Shown piece by piece: positions 24,413 through 34,200 of a stretch of 64,000 nt of DNA. How positions within the stretch are numbered: the first letter of the stretch is position 1; the number at the start of each line of letters is the position of its first letter. Origin of the DNA: an uncultured Desulfobacterales bacterium (GTDB lineage: Bacteria; Desulfobacterota; Desulfobacteria; Desulfobacterales; JAHEIW01); assembly GCA_947259495.1 (NCBI GenBank), contig CAMYLV010000027.1, positions 27,984-91,983 of the forward strand, given 5' to 3'. Under the pieces are notes generated by a model. The model was not told the DNA's origin, did not search any database, and saw nothing but the letters and a program-made list of their open reading frames with translations. Both the position numbers and the translations under genes were made by a program.

Positions 24413-24695
24413 AACCGCAGACCCGCGCAGACGATCGCAGACCTTTTGGCCGAGCGACTCGCTCGGCCAAAAACTTTCACCCCGCTTCGCGGGATATTCA
24501 TTCGTACTGATACAAATCATCCGTTTTTTATAAAGCTAATAGCGCAAGTCGGGACTCCCCTGAACAATTTACAATTGACATATCGTTTAAAGCTTACCGA
24601 GTATTTTAGCTGTATTTCCCGCAGGGCAGGAGTTTTAGCCCGGCCGGGTCGGCCGGGCTAAATGAATCTGCGGCTGTCCGCGTTCGTCTGCGGTT
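24413..24695. repeat. Composite nested palindrome between panB and the M16 gene
   Basis: Outer arms (24413-24441, 24667-24695) are imperfect inverted repeats of an AACCGCAGAC / GTCTGCGGTT word. Inside are a perfect 14-bp stem with 1-nt loop (24444-24472, TTTTGGCCGAGCGA and its complement), a CCCGC-TTC-GCGGG hairpin (about 24482-24494), and a perfect 12-bp stem (24634-24662, TTTAGCCCGGCC and its complement). The two genes converge here, so some of these hairpins probably terminate transcription. The 24446-24661 ORF in the track is an artefact of this structure. Confidence 0.7.
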
Positions 24696-24701
24696 GAAAA
24701 A

Positions 24702-27692
24702 TTATATTTGATAAATCTTGAGGGGCTGGTCAGCCAATTGTTGATTGGCTTCTTTCAGTTTTTCTTCATTTGAAATGACAGCGACTGAACCGTGTTCGCA
24801 TTGGGGGCCAAAATATTTTTCGGCGGCCTGCTGGATGTCGCGGCGCGTCAGCGATAACAACCGGGCCTTAAACTGCATGCGAATGTCGTCAGAAAGTAAA
24901 ACAATCTTGCGGTAAAATGCTTTGCGGGCGGCCGGGCCCGGTGGATCCGGTTTGTCTATTTCGGAACACACCTGCAAGATAGCTTCCTTGACATCCTCTT
25001 CGGAATAGGAGCCGCCGCGGGCAAATGCTGCTGCGGCGGCATAGACCTTTAGGGTCGCAACGATATGGGGATCCCGATAAGAACCAAAGCAAAATAATCC
25101 ATCCTCCGGATTGTAGATCGCAAACCCCCCATAAGCCCCGCCTTTTTCGCGAATTTCACGGTGCAGATACATCGATCGTAAAATTTTGCTGATAACGGTC
25201 AAAGCCGGACCGTCCGCATGCATCATGCGGACGGTCTCAAATGTCAGGGCCACAAACGATACGGCAGTCGCCGTGCTCCAACCTTCGCGCAGTGTTTCTT
25301 TAGGCACCCGCATTCGGGGCGGACCGAATCCGTCACGCTGACTATCTGCCAGCTGCCGAAAAATGCCGGCAGCCGCGGTGCCGGCGGCCGCCACAGGCTC
25401 TTCCTCTCCGATGAGCGCCATCTGAAAATTGTTGCGCACGAAAACGTGCTTTCCGATGGCAACCAGGTCATGTGACAGCGTGTTTAGCTTTTCGGTATTG
25501 AGACCGTCGGTCAGTTGCTGGATCGTTTTCAGCTGGTGGATGCCGCTCCAGGATTCGCTGAGGGCGCGGGCGGGTGAAAAATTTCTGGATGCGGCCGAGA
25601 TCGCCAGCCGATGACCGTTGTGGACAATCATGGACTGGAGCGCGGCACGATATTCCTTCAGGAGGCTGGTTAAGCGCGAATGATCGGAGAAATCAAAAGC
25701 AGAAATGAACTCCTGTATGATTTCAAACATCTTCTCCTGATTGCGGACCAGACATTTGCCGCTGAATGAAATAAACGGCAAACATCTCCCGTCCTGATCA
25801 TAACGGGTACGAGCGTGTGTCGCCAAACCGACACCGCCGGTATAGGCATCAATGCGCCGTACCATCTCGGTATAATCGTGTATCGTGGTACCGCAGCGGG
25901 TCAGGGCATAACAAAAAAACGGTGCCCACGGACTCAGCTCCCGGGGTAGACTGCCGGTACCGGCTGAAGTTGCAAAATAAAAAATCCCGGATGTTGGCTG
26001 ACGATATAAGGTGGTGCCGGAGGACCGATCATATTCTGATTCTTTAACGATTGGAACCGAAGCAGGAATATCTTCCCGTTCCAGGGTGGGCAAACTGGAC
26101 ACATCATCTTTGGTTTCTTGCTGCAGCTGAAGGGATTTGCTGTCCTGTTGGATTTTTTCAAGCGCAGGGCGCGGCAGTCCATTTTTAATTCTTTCCAATT
26201 CGTTTTGCACCCGAACGGTTTCATTTTGCTCCATTTGTTGATCCGGGATCATGGTGAGCCGGATTCGATGCGGATTGTTCAGCAGCCTTTTTTCGATCAG
26301 CTTTTCAAAAAAAGGTTCCTGATTCATCAATTCGCGCAATTTATTGAGATCATCGTCAAATTTTAAAATCTTTACGGGATCTCCACCATGCAACAATGGG
26401 CCGGTGAATGCCAGCAAAAGTTTAATACCGTAGGGATAGGGCGTGTTGGTTATCTCTTTGCGATGGAATTCGATCTGGTGAATCGCTGAATCAATCAATT
26501 GTTTGTCGATACCGTTTTTAACCAGATCGGTCAGCGTTTCAAAAATGATGGCTTCGACCTTTTCAGCAGCACCCTCTTCAACATCTTTTAGTCCGGCAAC
26601 AAAGGCGGTATCCCGATTATCGGCATCCAAACCGCAGCCGTCACACAGGGCAGAGCCGAGTTCAGAGTCGATGAGGGCTTTGCGCAGCGGCGCTGCAGAA
26701 TTTCCAAGCAGAACTTGTTCCAAAAGCGTCAGGGATAGAACTTGAAAAGCATCTTTAATATCGCCGACAAGCCAGGCAACGCATGCCTGATACTTTTTGG
26801 TTGGATCTTCGTTGGCGTTGAAAGGATATGGAAATGAGGCTGCCCGCGGCTTGTGCCATCGCGGTTGTGCAGCCACTTCCGTATCGGGCGTGATGCGCTT
26901 GAATTTCCGCAAAACCGTATCTTCAATAGCGGTCAGACTTTCAGACAAGGGTACATTGCCGTACGTATAGAAAAAGGCGTTGCTGGGATGGTAATGGCGA
27001 CGGTGAAAGTCTTTTAATTGTTGATAAGTCAACGACGGAATGTCGGCCGGATCTCCACCGGAATTGTAATGGTAGGTTGTGGACGGGTACAGTTCTTTCT
27101 GGATCGAGCGAACCATGACCTGATCCGGTGAAGACATTGCCCCTTTCATTTCATTGTAGACAACCCCTTTATAGGCCAACCGCAATCGGTCAGGATCATC
27201 TGTATTTAAATCGCCTTCAATTTCAAGACGATGCCCCTCCTGCTGAAAACTCAGTTCGTCCAGCTTCGGAAAAAAGGCAGCATCCAGATAAACATCCAGG
27301 AGGTTGAAGTAATCTTTCGTGTTCTGGGTAGAGAAAGGATACATGGTCCAATCTGAAGCGGTAAAGGCATTCATGAAGGTGCTCAGGCTTCTTTTGAGCA
27401 TCGAAAAGAAGGGGTCGCGGACCGGAAATCGACGGGAACCGCAAAGCACGGTATGTTCGAGAATATGGGCAACACCGGTAGAATCAACCGGTACGGTTTT
27501 AAAAGCAACACCGAATGTGTTTTCAGCATCTTCGTTACTGATGTGAATGTGCCGTGCTCCGGTTGATAAATGCTCCAGATCATAAAAAAAGGATCGAATC
27601 CGCTCGAGGGGCACGACCCGTTTAACCGCATAGTTGCCAACCTGTTCACCCTGACGAAGGTCTGAATTCCGTGAATCCACAAATTTGCTCAT
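24702..27692 (-). CDS. M16C-family zinc metalloprotease (presequence-protease type)
   Basis: The 996-aa protein has the four-module pitrilysin/insulinase architecture of the M16C subfamily (Cym1/PreP-like). Near the N terminus is the inverted zinc motif HILEH (HxxEH) in GVAHILEHTVLCGSRRFPVR, with a downstream glutamate region around NEMKGAMSSPDQ. A long M16C-associated middle and two inactive homologous modules follow. These enzymes degrade short peptides inside a closed chamber; bacterial substrates are poorly known. No signal peptide is visible, so it is probably cytoplasmic. ATG 27692 is preferred over 27698 because AGAGAG then sits 8 nt upstream. It converges with panB across the composite palindrome. 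Confidence 0.92.
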   Translation of the reverse strand: MSKFVDSRNSDLRQGEQVGNYAVKRVVPLERIRSFFYDLEHLSTGARHIHISNEDAENTFGVAFKTVPVDSTGVAHILEHTVLCGSRRFPVRDPFFSMLKRSLSTFMNAFTASDWTMYPFSTQNTKDYFNLLDVYLDAAFFPKLDELSFQQEGHRLEIEGDLNTDDPDRLRLAYKGVVYNEMKGAMSSPDQVMVRSIQKELYPSTTYHYNSGGDPADIPSLTYQQLKDFHRRHYHPSNAFFYTYGNVPLSESLTAIEDTVLRKFKRITPDTEVAAQPRWHKPRAASFPYPFNANEDPTKKYQACVAWLVGDIKDAFQVLSLTLLEQVLLGNSAAPLRKALIDSELGSALCDGCGLDADNRDTAFVAGLKDVEEGAAEKVEAIIFETLTDLVKNGIDKQLIDSAIHQIEFHRKEITNTPYPYGIKLLLAFTGPLLHGGDPVKILKFDDDLNKLRELMNQEPFFEKLIEKRLLNNPHRIRLTMIPDQQMEQNETVRVQNELERIKNGLPRPALEKIQQDSKSLQLQQETKDDVSSLPTLEREDIPASVPIVKESEYDRSSGTTLYRQPTSGIFYFATSAGTGSLPRELSPWAPFFCYALTRCGTTIHDYTEMVRRIDAYTGGVGLATHARTRYDQDGRCLPFISFSGKCLVRNQEKMFEIIQEFISAFDFSDHSRLTSLLKEYRAALQSMIVHNGHRLAISAASRNFSPARALSESWSGIHQLKTIQQLTDGLNTEKLNTLSHDLVAIGKHVFVRNNFQMALIGEEEPVAAAGTAAAGIFRQLADSQRDGFGPPRMRVPKETLREGWSTATAVSFVALTFETVRMMHADGPALTVISKILRSMYLHREIREKGGAYGGFAIYNPEDGLFCFGSYRDPHIVATLKVYAAAAAFARGGSYSEEDVKEAILQVCSEIDKPDPPGPAARKAFYRKIVLLSDDIRMQFKARLLSLTRRDIQQAAEKYFGPQCEHGSVAVISNEEKLKEANQQLADQPLKIYQI

Positions 27693-27762
27693 AATCATAG
27701 CTCTCTTAATTAAGTGTTATCCATTTTGGCGTAATTTTAGCTCTTTTCAAGGTAGAAGATAT

Positions 27763-27826
27763 AATCACGAAAACACGAAATTATTTATTCTATTTCGTGT
27801 TTTCGCCCTTTCGTGCTTTCGTGGTT
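27763..27826. repeat. Low-complexity inverted repeat (CACGAAA word)
   Basis: The left arm AATCACGAAAACACGAAATT (27763-27782) pairs with the right arm of TTTCGTG words (27792-27826). It lies in the 220-nt gap between the winged-helix gene and the M16 gene, both on the minus strand. Confidence 0.6.
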
Positions 27827-27914
27827 GATTTCAGCTGTTCAGCTATTCGCTGTATCAATTCAAGATTTAGAATACCGGTAACAATAAACTGCAGTTCAGA
27901 TGATGAACGTAGCT

Positions 27915-28283
27915 TCAGGCAGCCACATAAATGCCGCGGCTTTTGCGCTTAATTTTGCCGATTTTATTTAATCGGAAAATAATATTACGAATTTTTTTTT
28001 CACCAAATCCAGTCTTGGTCTGAATGTCAGCAAAGCCCAGCCCTTTGCGTGAGCGCTTGATGGTGTCAAATACCATATCTACTGCGGTGACGGCAGCTTT
28101 GGGGCGTCCCATCTGTCCTTTTGAATGTCCGCCACCGGCCATACTCGCTAGGATTAGATTTTCCAACCGATCTAATTTTGCCATCAAACGATCAACGTCT
28201 TTTTTGGTCGGGATATTGTAATTCTGCATGAAAAATTTTACCATGGCATCGAAACTGATGCCCTTGCCCCTTTTTCTTGACAT
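27915..28283 (-). CDS. Winged-helix-like protein with basic coiled-coil N terminus
   Basis: The 122-aa basic protein is not assigned to a family. Residues about 20-55 form a helical coiled coil (KKDVDRLMAKLDRLENLIL). After a glycine-rich hinge (GGGHSKGQMGRPK), residues about 70-120 resemble a winged helix: GLGFADIQTKTGFGEKKIRNIIFRLN, then a wing with IKRKSRGIYVA. It is probably a DNA-binding regulator or nucleoid-type protein. A strong GAGGAGGATCCC ribosome site precedes ATG 28283. It is divergent from rsmA with about 100 nt between the chosen starts. I recall homologues in Desulfobacterota annotated only as hypothetical. Confidence 0.65.
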   Translation of the reverse strand: MSRKRGKGISFDAMVKFFMQNYNIPTKKDVDRLMAKLDRLENLILASMAGGGHSKGQMGRPKAAVTAVDMVFDTIKRSRKGLGFADIQTKTGFGEKKIRNIIFRLNKIGKIKRKSRGIYVAA

Positions 28284-28389
28284 GGGATCCTCCTCACTGA
28301 ACGGCTATATGCTTGCTGACACGGTGACAATGGATAAACCTATGGAATTTGGGGTAAAGCCTAATGATAAAACCTCAGAAAGTCAAGAT

Positions 28390-29244
28390 ATGACATCTCC
28401 CAAAGCCCTGTTGAACGCCTGGAATCTGAGACCTAAAAAGAGACTTGGGCAGCATTTTTTGGTAGACCCCTCAACGGCCAGTATGATTGTGCGACATTCC
28501 CGGATTACATCACAAGATACGATTGTCGAGATCGGCGCCGGGTTGGGGGCGCTCACCATCCCGCTGGCCCGGATTGCACGGCGTGTTTATGCTGTGGAAA
28601 AAGATTCACATTTGTCCGGGTTACTTAAAACCGAATTGTTGGTCCATAAACTGACCAATGTTGAAATCATTGAAAAAAACATACTGAATGTCGATATGCA
28701 GTTTCTGGCAGAAAAATTGGATCGTCCGCTGGTTGTGATTGGAAATCTGCCCTATAATATCTCATCGCAGGTCCTCGTGAAATTGATTGAAGCCCGCAGC
28801 AATGTCAACCGTGCGATTTTGATGTTTCAAAAAGAGCTGGCACGACGTATTACAGCAAGCCCCGGCAACAAAGATTATGGAAGACTAACCGTCATGCTCG
28901 CGTATTGCGCCGCAATCAAATCCATCGCGACTGTGGCGGCAGCGCTTTTTTATCCGGCACCCAAAATCGATTCGGAAGTCGTGGAGGTCAATTTTAATGT
29001 TCCGCGCGAATATCCGCCCCATGATGAAGTCATGCTCTTTGAGGTGATCAGGGCGGCCTTTGGCAAGCGGCGGAAGACACTTAGAAATGCGTTGTCGAAC
29101 AGTGATCTTCAGGTCGAGCCGCTGAAGGCACAGCAAGCACTGATTGCAGCAGGCATCGATCCCGGGCGGCGCGCAGAAACCCTCGATGCGGCTGAATTTG
29201 TGGCTCTTCAAATCAGTTTGGCCCAGGTTCAGAAATCAACGTAG
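28390..29244 (+). CDS. rsmA: 16S rRNA adenine dimethyltransferase
   Basis: RsmA (KsgA) dimethylates two adjacent adenines in the 3'-terminal hairpin of 16S rRNA late in 30S assembly. The family pattern is clear: KKRLGQHFLVDPSTAS at the N terminus, SAM motif VEIGAGLGALT, the adenine-binding NLPYNIS, FQKELARRITA, and FYPAPKIDSEVV. The track ORF starts at 28228 inside the divergent gene. I placed the start at ATG 28390 (284 aa), which gives a typical length; ATG 28342 and 28330 remain possible because no start has a strong ribosome site. Confidence 0.93.
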   Translation: MTSPKALLNAWNLRPKKRLGQHFLVDPSTASMIVRHSRITSQDTIVEIGAGLGALTIPLARIARRVYAVEKDSHLSGLLKTELLVHKLTNVEIIEKNILNVDMQFLAEKLDRPLVVIGNLPYNISSQVLVKLIEARSNVNRAILMFQKELARRITASPGNKDYGRLTVMLAYCAAIKSIATVAAALFYPAPKIDSEVVEVNFNVPREYPPHDEVMLFEVIRAAFGKRRKTLRNALSNSDLQVEPLKAQQALIAAGIDPGRRAETLDAAEFVALQISLAQVQKST

Positions 29245-29349
29245 CCACTGGTTGGTGTCGATATTTATCTGAATGAGTCTTGACCCCGTTAGACAGGCAT
29301 ATTATGTTTAACTGAATGTTTCGAACTTTTTGATCCGATTAGACTTTTG

Positions 29350-29373
29350 TGATCTTCGTGTCCTTTGTGGTGA
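29350..29373. repeat. Single arm of CTTCGTG/CTTTGTGG low-complexity word
   Basis: GATCTTCGTGTCCTTTGTGG matches one arm of the inverted repeats at 49.0 and 52.0 kb, but no complementary arm is present nearby. It lies in the rsmA/ABM-protein gap. Confidence 0.4.
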
Positions 29374-29435
29374 AAATAATAACCAATGCGCGCAGGAAGA
29401 ATTTTGAGGGTTCAACAATAAATGAGGAGGATTCA

Positions 29436-29732
29436 ATGGCCGTTAAAATACTAATTCGGCGGAAGGTACCGGAAGATAAGGCGAGAAAAATAATACCGCT
29501 GTTCCGGGAAATGCGCAAGATGGCAAATCAGCAGCCCGGCTACATTACCGGAGAAACAATGCGAAACCATGAAAAACCGGATGAGTTTTTGGTGATCAGT
29601 ACCTGGGAAACATCGGAAGACTGGAAGCGGTGGGTGCAAAGCAATGCGCGCCAGCAGATCCAGAACCAAATTGATGCCCTGCTGGGCGGTAAAACCGAAT
29701 ATGAAATCTTTCACTATGGCTTTGCGGAATAG
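29436..29732 (+). CDS. ABM-domain (antibiotic biosynthesis monooxygenase-like) protein
   Basis: The 98-aa product fits a dimeric alpha-beta ferredoxin-like ABM fold: MAVKILIRRKV strand, KIIPLFREMRKMANQQPGYITGE helix and turn, then EFLVISTWETSEDWKRWVQS. ABM proteins include monooxygenases and haem-degrading enzymes, but most small stand-alone members have no known activity, and no catalytic residue can be claimed. The track start at 29349 is rejected because GAGGAGG lies at an ideal distance before ATG 29436. The gene is monocistronic between rsmA and a convergent gap. Confidence 0.75.
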   Translation: MAVKILIRRKVPEDKARKIIPLFREMRKMANQQPGYITGETMRNHEKPDEFLVISTWETSEDWKRWVQSNARQQIQNQIDALLGGKTEYEIFHYGFAE

Positions 29733-29806
29733 CGGTCAACCCGTCCAGCCTGCACTGGCTATTACCTGACAATTTGGATGATCTAGCTCACAACCCTCGA
29801 AAAGCC

Positions 29807-29891
29807 GGAGTGATGGAGTATTGGAGTGATGGAGTGATGAAAAACCGACTTGACGCACTACCCAACACTCCACTACTCCAGCACTCCATTA
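29807..29891. repeat. Low-complexity inverted repeat (GGAGTGATGGAGT word), second copy
   Basis: The left arm (29807-29839) is four tandem GGAGTGATG-like words. The right arm (29856-29891) is CACTCCACTACTCCAGCACTCC. It is the same class as at 16.99-17.10 kb and lies between two convergent genes. Confidence 0.65.
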
Positions 29892-29969
29892 ATCCTGAAA
29901 GTGAAGGCACGGTGCTCTATTTGAGCTTTATTCTGTAACCGAATGGTTGATGTCCAGGGAGGGACCCCC

Positions 29970-31232
29970 TTACATACTCTCCGCTATGGATACTGTTCGA
30001 TCTCCCAGAATATTCACATAACTTCCCATTTCATTGTCATACCATCCATAGATGACCGCCTGGGTGACCGGCACCCGGATAATGGATTCATGCAGATTGG
30101 CGAAAGCCTTTTTTTCCAATCCGGGTACTTTTTTCAAATCAATCGCAGCCTCTGCTGTTCGGGTATGGGTTTCGTGACCTTCAATTGTTGTGGCAACCTG
30201 CGGCATACCGATAATATCGCCGGAAACATTCTGTTTATTGGTAAAGTGAAGGTAGCCCTGGGGGTTTTCCCGGGCCGCCAGTTCAAATATGTCATTGATG
30301 GTATCCCGGGTGATGAAGGGGCCGCTCGGCTCTTCTTGTAAGTTGAGAACCAGAATGATCAGCGATCCGGTTTGAACCGGAATACGAACCGATTCAGCAA
30401 TGAAGGCGATTTCTTCCATTTCCGGAATGACCAACCTCAATGCATTGGCAGCGCCGGTGGTGGTAAGGATGATGTTGTTCATTATGCTTCTATTTTTGCG
30501 AAGATCGGTCTTGCCGGTTTTCGGAAGCCGGTCCAGCACCTCCTGAGATCCGGTGGCGGCATGAACGGTGGCCATAGATGCCGACATGATCTTTTTAGGA
30601 CCGAAAACATTGATCAAGGGCTTAACCATATGCGCCAAACAGGTTGTCGTGCAGGAGGCATTTGAAATAATTCTATGACGTCTGGGGTCATAGTCGTTTT
30701 CATTAATGCCCATCACAGTGGTCACCGTATCATCCGGCGCAGAAACACGTTTGTCTTTTAGCTTAAAGGGGGCCGAAACAATCACTTTCTCGGCACCGGC
30801 CTGAAGATGACCCCTGAGGGCACCCCCTTCATGATTCGGTTCCAAAGTCGGATCCAGAAATTGACCGGTGGTATCAACGACCAGCCGCACGCCGTGGTCG
30901 CGCCAGCCGATCTCAACCGGGTTGCGGTGCGATCTTAAAAAACGCACTTTGACGCCATCAACATTCATCGAGCCACCGGCCTCATCCAGATCTTCGATAA
31001 CCGGCCGGCCACGATGACCGTAAAGGTAGCCATGCAGCCAGCCATACGTTGAATCCCGTTCAAGGTAATGGGCAATGTCTTCTAGGCCTGAACCCGGCTG
31101 TCGCCCGATATTGATAACAATTTCATCGAAAAATTTGCGGCCGACATGGTGCCAGAGTGTCAGTTTGCCTATGCGGCCAAACCCGTTTACACCCAACTTT
31201 TTGCCGTCTAAATGCAACTTATTCTTGCCCAT
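29970..31232 (-). CDS. gap: Glyceraldehyde-3-phosphate dehydrogenase, long divergent form
   Basis: GAPDH oxidises glyceraldehyde-3-phosphate to 1,3-bisphosphoglycerate with NAD(P). Visible are the Rossmann motif GVNGFGRIGKLTLW, the catalytic cysteine in SNASCTTTCLAH, the substrate-binding MATVHAATGSQ, and the C-terminal YDNEMGSYVNI. At 420 aa it is about 80 residues longer than classical GAPDH; extra residues lie in the first half (around GSGLEDIAHYLERDSTYGWLHG). The cofactor preference cannot be read. GAAAGGAGCC lies about 9 nt before ATG 31232, inside the end of the upstream ATP-grasp gene. The two genes are 2 nt apart, so they form an operon. Confidence 0.88.
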   Translation of the reverse strand: MGKNKLHLDGKKLGVNGFGRIGKLTLWHHVGRKFFDEIVINIGRQPGSGLEDIAHYLERDSTYGWLHGYLYGHRGRPVIEDLDEAGGSMNVDGVKVRFLRSHRNPVEIGWRDHGVRLVVDTTGQFLDPTLEPNHEGGALRGHLQAGAEKVIVSAPFKLKDKRVSAPDDTVTTVMGINENDYDPRRHRIISNASCTTTCLAHMVKPLINVFGPKKIMSASMATVHAATGSQEVLDRLPKTGKTDLRKNRSIMNNIILTTTGAANALRLVIPEMEEIAFIAESVRIPVQTGSLIILVLNLQEEPSGPFITRDTINDIFELAARENPQGYLHFTNKQNVSGDIIGMPQVATTIEGHETHTRTAEAAIDLKKVPGLEKKAFANLHESIIRVPVTQAVIYGWYDNEMGSYVNILGDRTVSIAESM

Positions 31233-31234
31233 GT

Positions 31235-34200
31235 CTAATTGGCTCCTTTCCTGGCTTCCTTAACTTTGATCAAACCTTGATAAACCGGACCCTCGTGACC
31301 GTCAATGCTGATGTGTTCCCCGGATTTTATTTTGAGTTGATTAAATTCACAATATTTTTCCTTTTCATTGCAATCCAGATTGGTCACGCTGACCACACAG
31401 GTTTTGCCCAGCCGGTGGGCGACAACGGCTGCATGGGAGGTCATCCCCCCGCGTGCGGTCAACAACCCGTCGGCGGCATGTATTTCCTGGATATCATCGG
31501 GGACGGTGTCGTTGCGGGCGAGAATCAGATTCGCGCCGGGGTCCATCACCCGCCACTCTTCAATCTCTTCGAGCGAAAACACCAGGCGACCACTCATGGC
31601 ACCGCCGCTAACGCCGACACCGTGCCCCAGATACAATTCTTGGGGGTCTTCCTCAAAATCGAAGGTCAGTACCTGCTTCCGTTCACGAATAGCCATATCG
31701 CGTGTTTGCAGCAAATACAGATCATCCGGTGACGGTCCTTCGAAAGTAAACTCGATTTCCTGCGGACTCCACCCTCTTTCATCAATCAGGTCATGGGCCC
31801 AGCCTTCTAATGCCCGATAAATTTCCGGAAAATGCGTCTGCATGGTGACATCGGTTTCCCGCATTTCAATTTCCTGCTGGAAAATCGAAATCGGCATGGT
31901 TTTAACCAGCCCCGCGACAACATCTTCGCCCTGGTTGCCGATGGTAAAGTCCCCCCAGAGTTTCAGCGTATCGCCGGACCACCGGGGATTATGCGTAAAC
32001 ACCACACCGGTGCCGGACTGCTGAGATATGTTGCCATAGACCATAGCCTGAACCGTAACCGCTGTCCCCCAGTCCTCGGAGATCCCGATAATCCGCCGAT
32101 AGGCCATGGCCCTTGATGATTCCCAGGAGGCCAGAACCCTATTGATGGCCAGATGGAGCTGCTCATAAGGGTCTTCAACCACCTCGATACCGGCGTCCTG
32201 AATCAGACGTTTATACGTCAGGGCCACTTCACGCATCTGCTTTCCGGTAAATTCTTTTTTGAGGGGAATTCCCAGCCGCTGTTTGGATTCGCTGATAATC
32301 GCATCGAAGTCATCACGCTCCAAGCCAAAAGCCATTCCGTAACACTGCAGGAACCGGCGGTAATTATCCCAGGCAAACCAGACATTGCCTGACTTTGCGG
32401 CAATGCCTTCTGAGATTTCTTCATTGTTGCCGACATCCAGCAGCGTATCCATCATCCCCGGCTGGGATATGGAAGAGCCGCTGCGCACCGAAAGCAGCAG
32501 CGGGTTTTGGCGGTCGCCGAAAACCTTACCGGTCACCTTCTCCAGGGCTGAAATATTGCCTATAATCTTTTCTTTAAAATTTTGCTGAGCCGGTGGATAG
32601 CTTTCAATGATCTCCCGGCAACGAAACACTTCGGTGGTGATGATAAAACCCGGCGGTATCGGATACCCGAAACTTTTCAGCCGAACCATGTTGAGCCCTT
32701 TATTACCCAGATAAATGATCCCGGTTAAGCGCGCTAAAGAGGAGTCAATCGGCGTGATGGCATTCTGAGGATCGTACAGAAGTAGTCGTTGGAGCTTTTC
32801 TTTGGGTAGCTTATAGGATTGTTGAAAAAGGGTGCTTAAAATCCGGCTCAAGAACAGATCCAGCTGTTGTAATCCCAGACTCAGCGCAATGCGGTCACGG
32901 AAAAAAATTTCTGAAACGCGGAGCTGCAGGTTTTCGCTGTTAATGGTCTCATCAGATGGCAGAAATTTCGGCAGCAGCGTATCAAGCGGTGTCTGGACAA
33001 AAATCCGGGTGAGGTTTTGGCCATGAATATTATTAAAATAGTCATTGACCATGTTCTTGACGGCCTGGGCAAATCCCTTAAAAATATCCAGATATTGGGT
33101 CAACGTGAAGCCTTTGTCTTCCAGAGAGTGAGCCAAAAACTCAAGCTGGCGTTCGAATTCCTTGGATGAAATGCCGTCCAGTTTCAAGGCTCTATCAAAC
33201 AGACGTAATAGACTGTAGATTTGATGAAAAGTGGCTTTGGTAATCAGACTCAGGTCAATATTCTCGATGAGTTCCTCAAAAAGGACATTGACCAAGGACT
33301 CGATTCGAAAGGTAAGCCCCAGGCAGTCAAACTTCATTTCATGATAACTGCCGTACATGGACGGTATATCGATGGTAATATGTCTTTTTTTATAAATATC
33401 CTGTCGGATTTCAAATGATTCATCAGACACAATGACCGCCTGCAATTTTTCCATATACTCGAGCAACATAAACAGGCGTTTATGAAAATCCGGTTCAACG
33501 AAAGCCATTTCGAGCCGGTTTAAATCCGGCAATGCCTCTGTTCGGAGCTGGGCGAGGTAAGCATCCAGCTCGTTTAAATCGAAATTATATTTCTGGTTCA
33601 GCATTTTGTAAAAGGCCGCCGCAAGCTCAATCCGCTCGAGATCGAGTGCGGGCACCCCTTCAATGGTCGCCAGCCATTGCGAGAGGTTTTTTTCGCTCAC
33701 CGCAAGCAGATCATTCGGATTGCGAATACCTTTTTCCGTTAAACAGCTCATAATTTGAAAAACACCGTCAATGAAAGGTCCCTGGGTTTCGATCTGATCA
33801 TAAATGACAGGCGGCACATAGGGCGCAAGACGTCTCTTATCGCGTGTTTGCCAGAAATACAGGACCGCCTCCATCAGATCGATGATGCGGTTGCTGCTTT
33901 CCACATGGCTTTGTTTTCTGAGGTAATGGATGAGAATATCCCGGCGTCGGGAAATCTCATCGATGCGCGTGGAAATGTCTCTCAGCCTGCCTTCGGCACC
34001 AATATCATTGAAATAAACCGGAAACAGCCGCGTCAACTGTTTGGCAAGGTTAAAAACGGGACCGATACTGCTGTTTAACAATTGGGTAATATCGCGTGGA
34101 AAAAGATCAATATCCTTGATGAACACACCGCAAAGGGACAGATGGATGATCAGGGCGGAAAGCAGGCGGACGGACCGCTTTGGATCTAATTCGATTAACT

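Noticed and set aside
24446-24661. 71-aa plus-strand ORF
   Set aside because: It reads through the nested palindromes between panB and the M16 gene; no coding character.
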